A stretch of DNA of 64,000 bases from Agrococcus sp. KRD186 (lineage in GTDB: Bacteria; Actinomycetota; Actinomycetes; Actinomycetales; Microbacteriaceae), in assembly GCF_017168255.1 (NCBI RefSeq), contig NZ_JABFAP010000001.1, positions 1,330,640 through 1,394,639 of the forward strand. Reading direction: 5' to 3'. Below are positions 62,898-64,000 of the stretch, piece by piece. Each line of letters opens with the position of its first letter. The stretch's first letter is position 1. Made by a program: the position numbers and the translations under genes. The notes under the pieces are model-generated. The model was not told where the DNA came from and searched no databases. It saw only the letters and a list, made by a program, of their open reading frames with translations.

Positions 62898-63818
62898 ATG
62901 GCTCGCCCCGCACACGGACATGCACTCGTCACCGTCTTCGAGGGGCGGGCGCTCGACGCGTGGTTCCCGGCCCCGGTGCTCGGCTCGGCCGCAGGAGATG
63001 CGCAGTGGATCGGCGGCGGCCACCTCGACGAGCTCACCGGCCCGGTGCCCGCGCGCGGCGTCGTGATGGAGCTGCGGCACGTCGAGATCGACCTCGACGA
63101 GGCCCCCGCCTCCGTCGAGGACGCCTACCTGCGGCTGCATCTGCTCAGCCACCGGCTGGTGCAGCCGAACTCGATCAACCTCGACGGGATCTTCGGCGCG
63201 CTGCCGGTGGTCGCGTGGACCAACGGCGGCGCCGTCGACCCCGACTGGGCGAACGAGCGCCGCGTCGAGCTGCAGCGCGCCGGCCTGCAGGTGCAGGTCG
63301 TCGACCGCTTCCCGCGCATGACCGACTTCGTCATCCCCGCGGGCGTGCGCATCGGCGACGCCAGCCGCGTGCGGCTCGGCGCGCACCTCTCGCCCGGCAC
63401 CGTGGTCATGCACGAAGGCTTCGTCAACTTCAACGCAGGCACTCTCGGCGCCTCGATGGTCGAGGGGCGCATCTCGCAAGGCGTGGTCGTCGGCGACGGC
63501 ACCGACATCGGCGGGGGCGCCTCGATCATGGGCACCCTCTCGGGCGGCGGCAAGGAGCGCGTCGCGCTCGGCGAGCGGGTGCTGCTGGGCGCCAATGCGG
63601 GCGTGGGCATCTCGATCGGCGACGACTCGGTCGTCGAGGCCGGGCTCTACGTCACCGCCGGCACGAAGGTGACGCTCGTGCCCGGCGGCGAGCAGGTGAA
63701 GGCACTCGAGCTCTCCGGCAGGCCGGGCCTGCTGTTCCGCCGCAACTCGGTCTCGGGCGCCGTCGAGGTCGTCGCCCGCGACGGCAGGGGTGTCGAGCTG
63801 AACGCCGCATTGCACTGA
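62898..63818 (+). CDS. dapD: tetrahydrodipicolinate N-succinyltransferase
   Basis: The 306-residue enzyme succinylates tetrahydrodipicolinate in the lysine/meso-DAP pathway. The C-terminal half shows hexapeptide-repeat (left-handed beta-helix) texture: [50 protein letters not shown]. It resembles the mycobacterial DapD type rather than the enterobacterial one in length. The start is fixed by the leaderless -10. Confidence 0.95.
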   Translation: MARPAHGHALVTVFEGRALDAWFPAPVLGSAAGDAQWIGGGHLDELTGPVPARGVVMELRHVEIDLDEAPASVEDAYLRLHLLSHRLVQPNSINLDGIFGALPVVAWTNGGAVDPDWANERRVELQRAGLQVQVVDRFPRMTDFVIPAGVRIGDASRVRLGAHLSPGTVVMHEGFVNFNAGTLGASMVEGRISQGVVVGDGTDIGGGASIMGTLSGGGKERVALGERVLLGANAGVGISIGDDSVVEAGLYVTAGTKVTLVPGGEQVKALELSGRPGLLFRRNSVSGAVEVVARDGRGVELNAALH

Positions 63819-63876
63819 TCCCACCGCGCGGCACGGCGCGCAGGAGCCCGCCGTCGCAGCAGGGCAGAATCAGAGC

Positions 63877-64000
63877 GTGCTTCCCGATGCGACCGCTCCC
63901 CCGATCCTCTCGCTGCGCGAGCTGAGCAAGCGCTTCGGCCAGACGCTCGCGGTCGATCGGCTCTCGCTCGACGTGCCGCGCGGCAGCCTGTTCGGCCTGC
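63877..64000 (+). CDS. ABC transporter ATP-binding protein, N-terminal fragment
   Basis: The gene runs off the right edge; 41 codons are visible. They read VLPDATAPPILSLRELSKRF, then GQTLAVDRLSLDVPRGSLFGL, the usual first strands of an ABC ATPase just before Walker A. The start GTG at 63877 follows CAGAAT by 6 nt. Nothing can be said of the substrate. Confidence 0.75.
   Translation, partial: MLPDATAPPILSLRELSKRFGQTLAVDRLSLDVPRGSLFGL

Overview
The window is high-GC, densely coded DNA from an actinobacterium. The very high G+C, the frequent GGATGCG/CGCATCC words and the gene set point to a Microbacteriaceae-like organism. The genus cannot be fixed from sequence alone; Agrococcus or a relative is only a guess. 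Nearly all of the window is chromosomal housekeeping. I see no prophage, no CRISPR array and no defence island. The one intact mobile element is an IS630-family insertion sequence at 10927-12072.

Layout. 1-3285: the end of a Tad (Flp pilus) operon on the minus strand (tadA, tadB, tadC, a small pilin-like gene, start of a TadE-like gene). 3377-9828: MFS transporter, msrA, a squalene-cyclase-like protein, a flavodoxin-fold protein, a 3-hydroxyacyl-CoA dehydrogenase with a repeat-expanded N-terminus, an SDR, tRNA-Leu and a DedA protein. 9833-12072: an MntR-type regulator, the last ~67 codons of a lost metal-ABC permease, a 19-bp-period repeat array and the IS630 element. 12179-20824: rdgB-rph-murI, an OpuC-type osmolyte ABC operon, a GNAT protein, pncB, DUF3039 and an EcsC-like protein. 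20817-26442: HtrA-like protease, aminotransferase, carbon-nitrogen hydrolase, thiamine-binding and AIM24 proteins, a methyltransferase and initiator tRNA.

26506-45871 has a gene order I recall from the Mycobacterium tuberculosis Rv3193c-Rv3211 region: UPF0182 protein, Lon-like PDZ protease, zincin-like protein, a CxxC protein, UvrD2 helicase, NudC-type hydrolase, a phosphotransferase, the AdnB/AdnA helicase-nuclease pair, DUF3107, a ferritin-fold protein and a DEAD-box helicase. 45967-55171 holds a PHP phosphoesterase, an EEP-family protein, two alpha/beta hydrolases, an MFS exporter with a divergent ArsR-type regulator, Xaa-Pro aminopeptidase and a LysE/LysG pair. 55172-63818 resembles the mycobacterial Rv1201c-Rv1234 neighbourhood: stress-protein-like membrane protein, soluble MgtE-N/CBS protein, DUF1003, Mrp ATPase, tatB, O-methyltransferase, DUF3117, a membrane mannosyltransferase, dapE and dapD. 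An ABC ATPase starts at the right edge.

Two genome-wide habits stand out. First, at least 21 genes carry TANNNT exactly 6-7 nt upstream of the start codon, the arrangement expected for leaderless transcripts. In several divergent pairs the two -10 boxes overlap in the same few bases, most clearly between dapE and dapD. Second, short tandem arrays with 9-, 18-, 19-, 31- and 38-bp periods sit at the 3' ends of genes or between convergent genes, and related in-frame expansions occur inside coding regions. These arrays, the large intergenic hairpins and the MntR/lost-transporter/IS630 locus are the least explained parts of the window.
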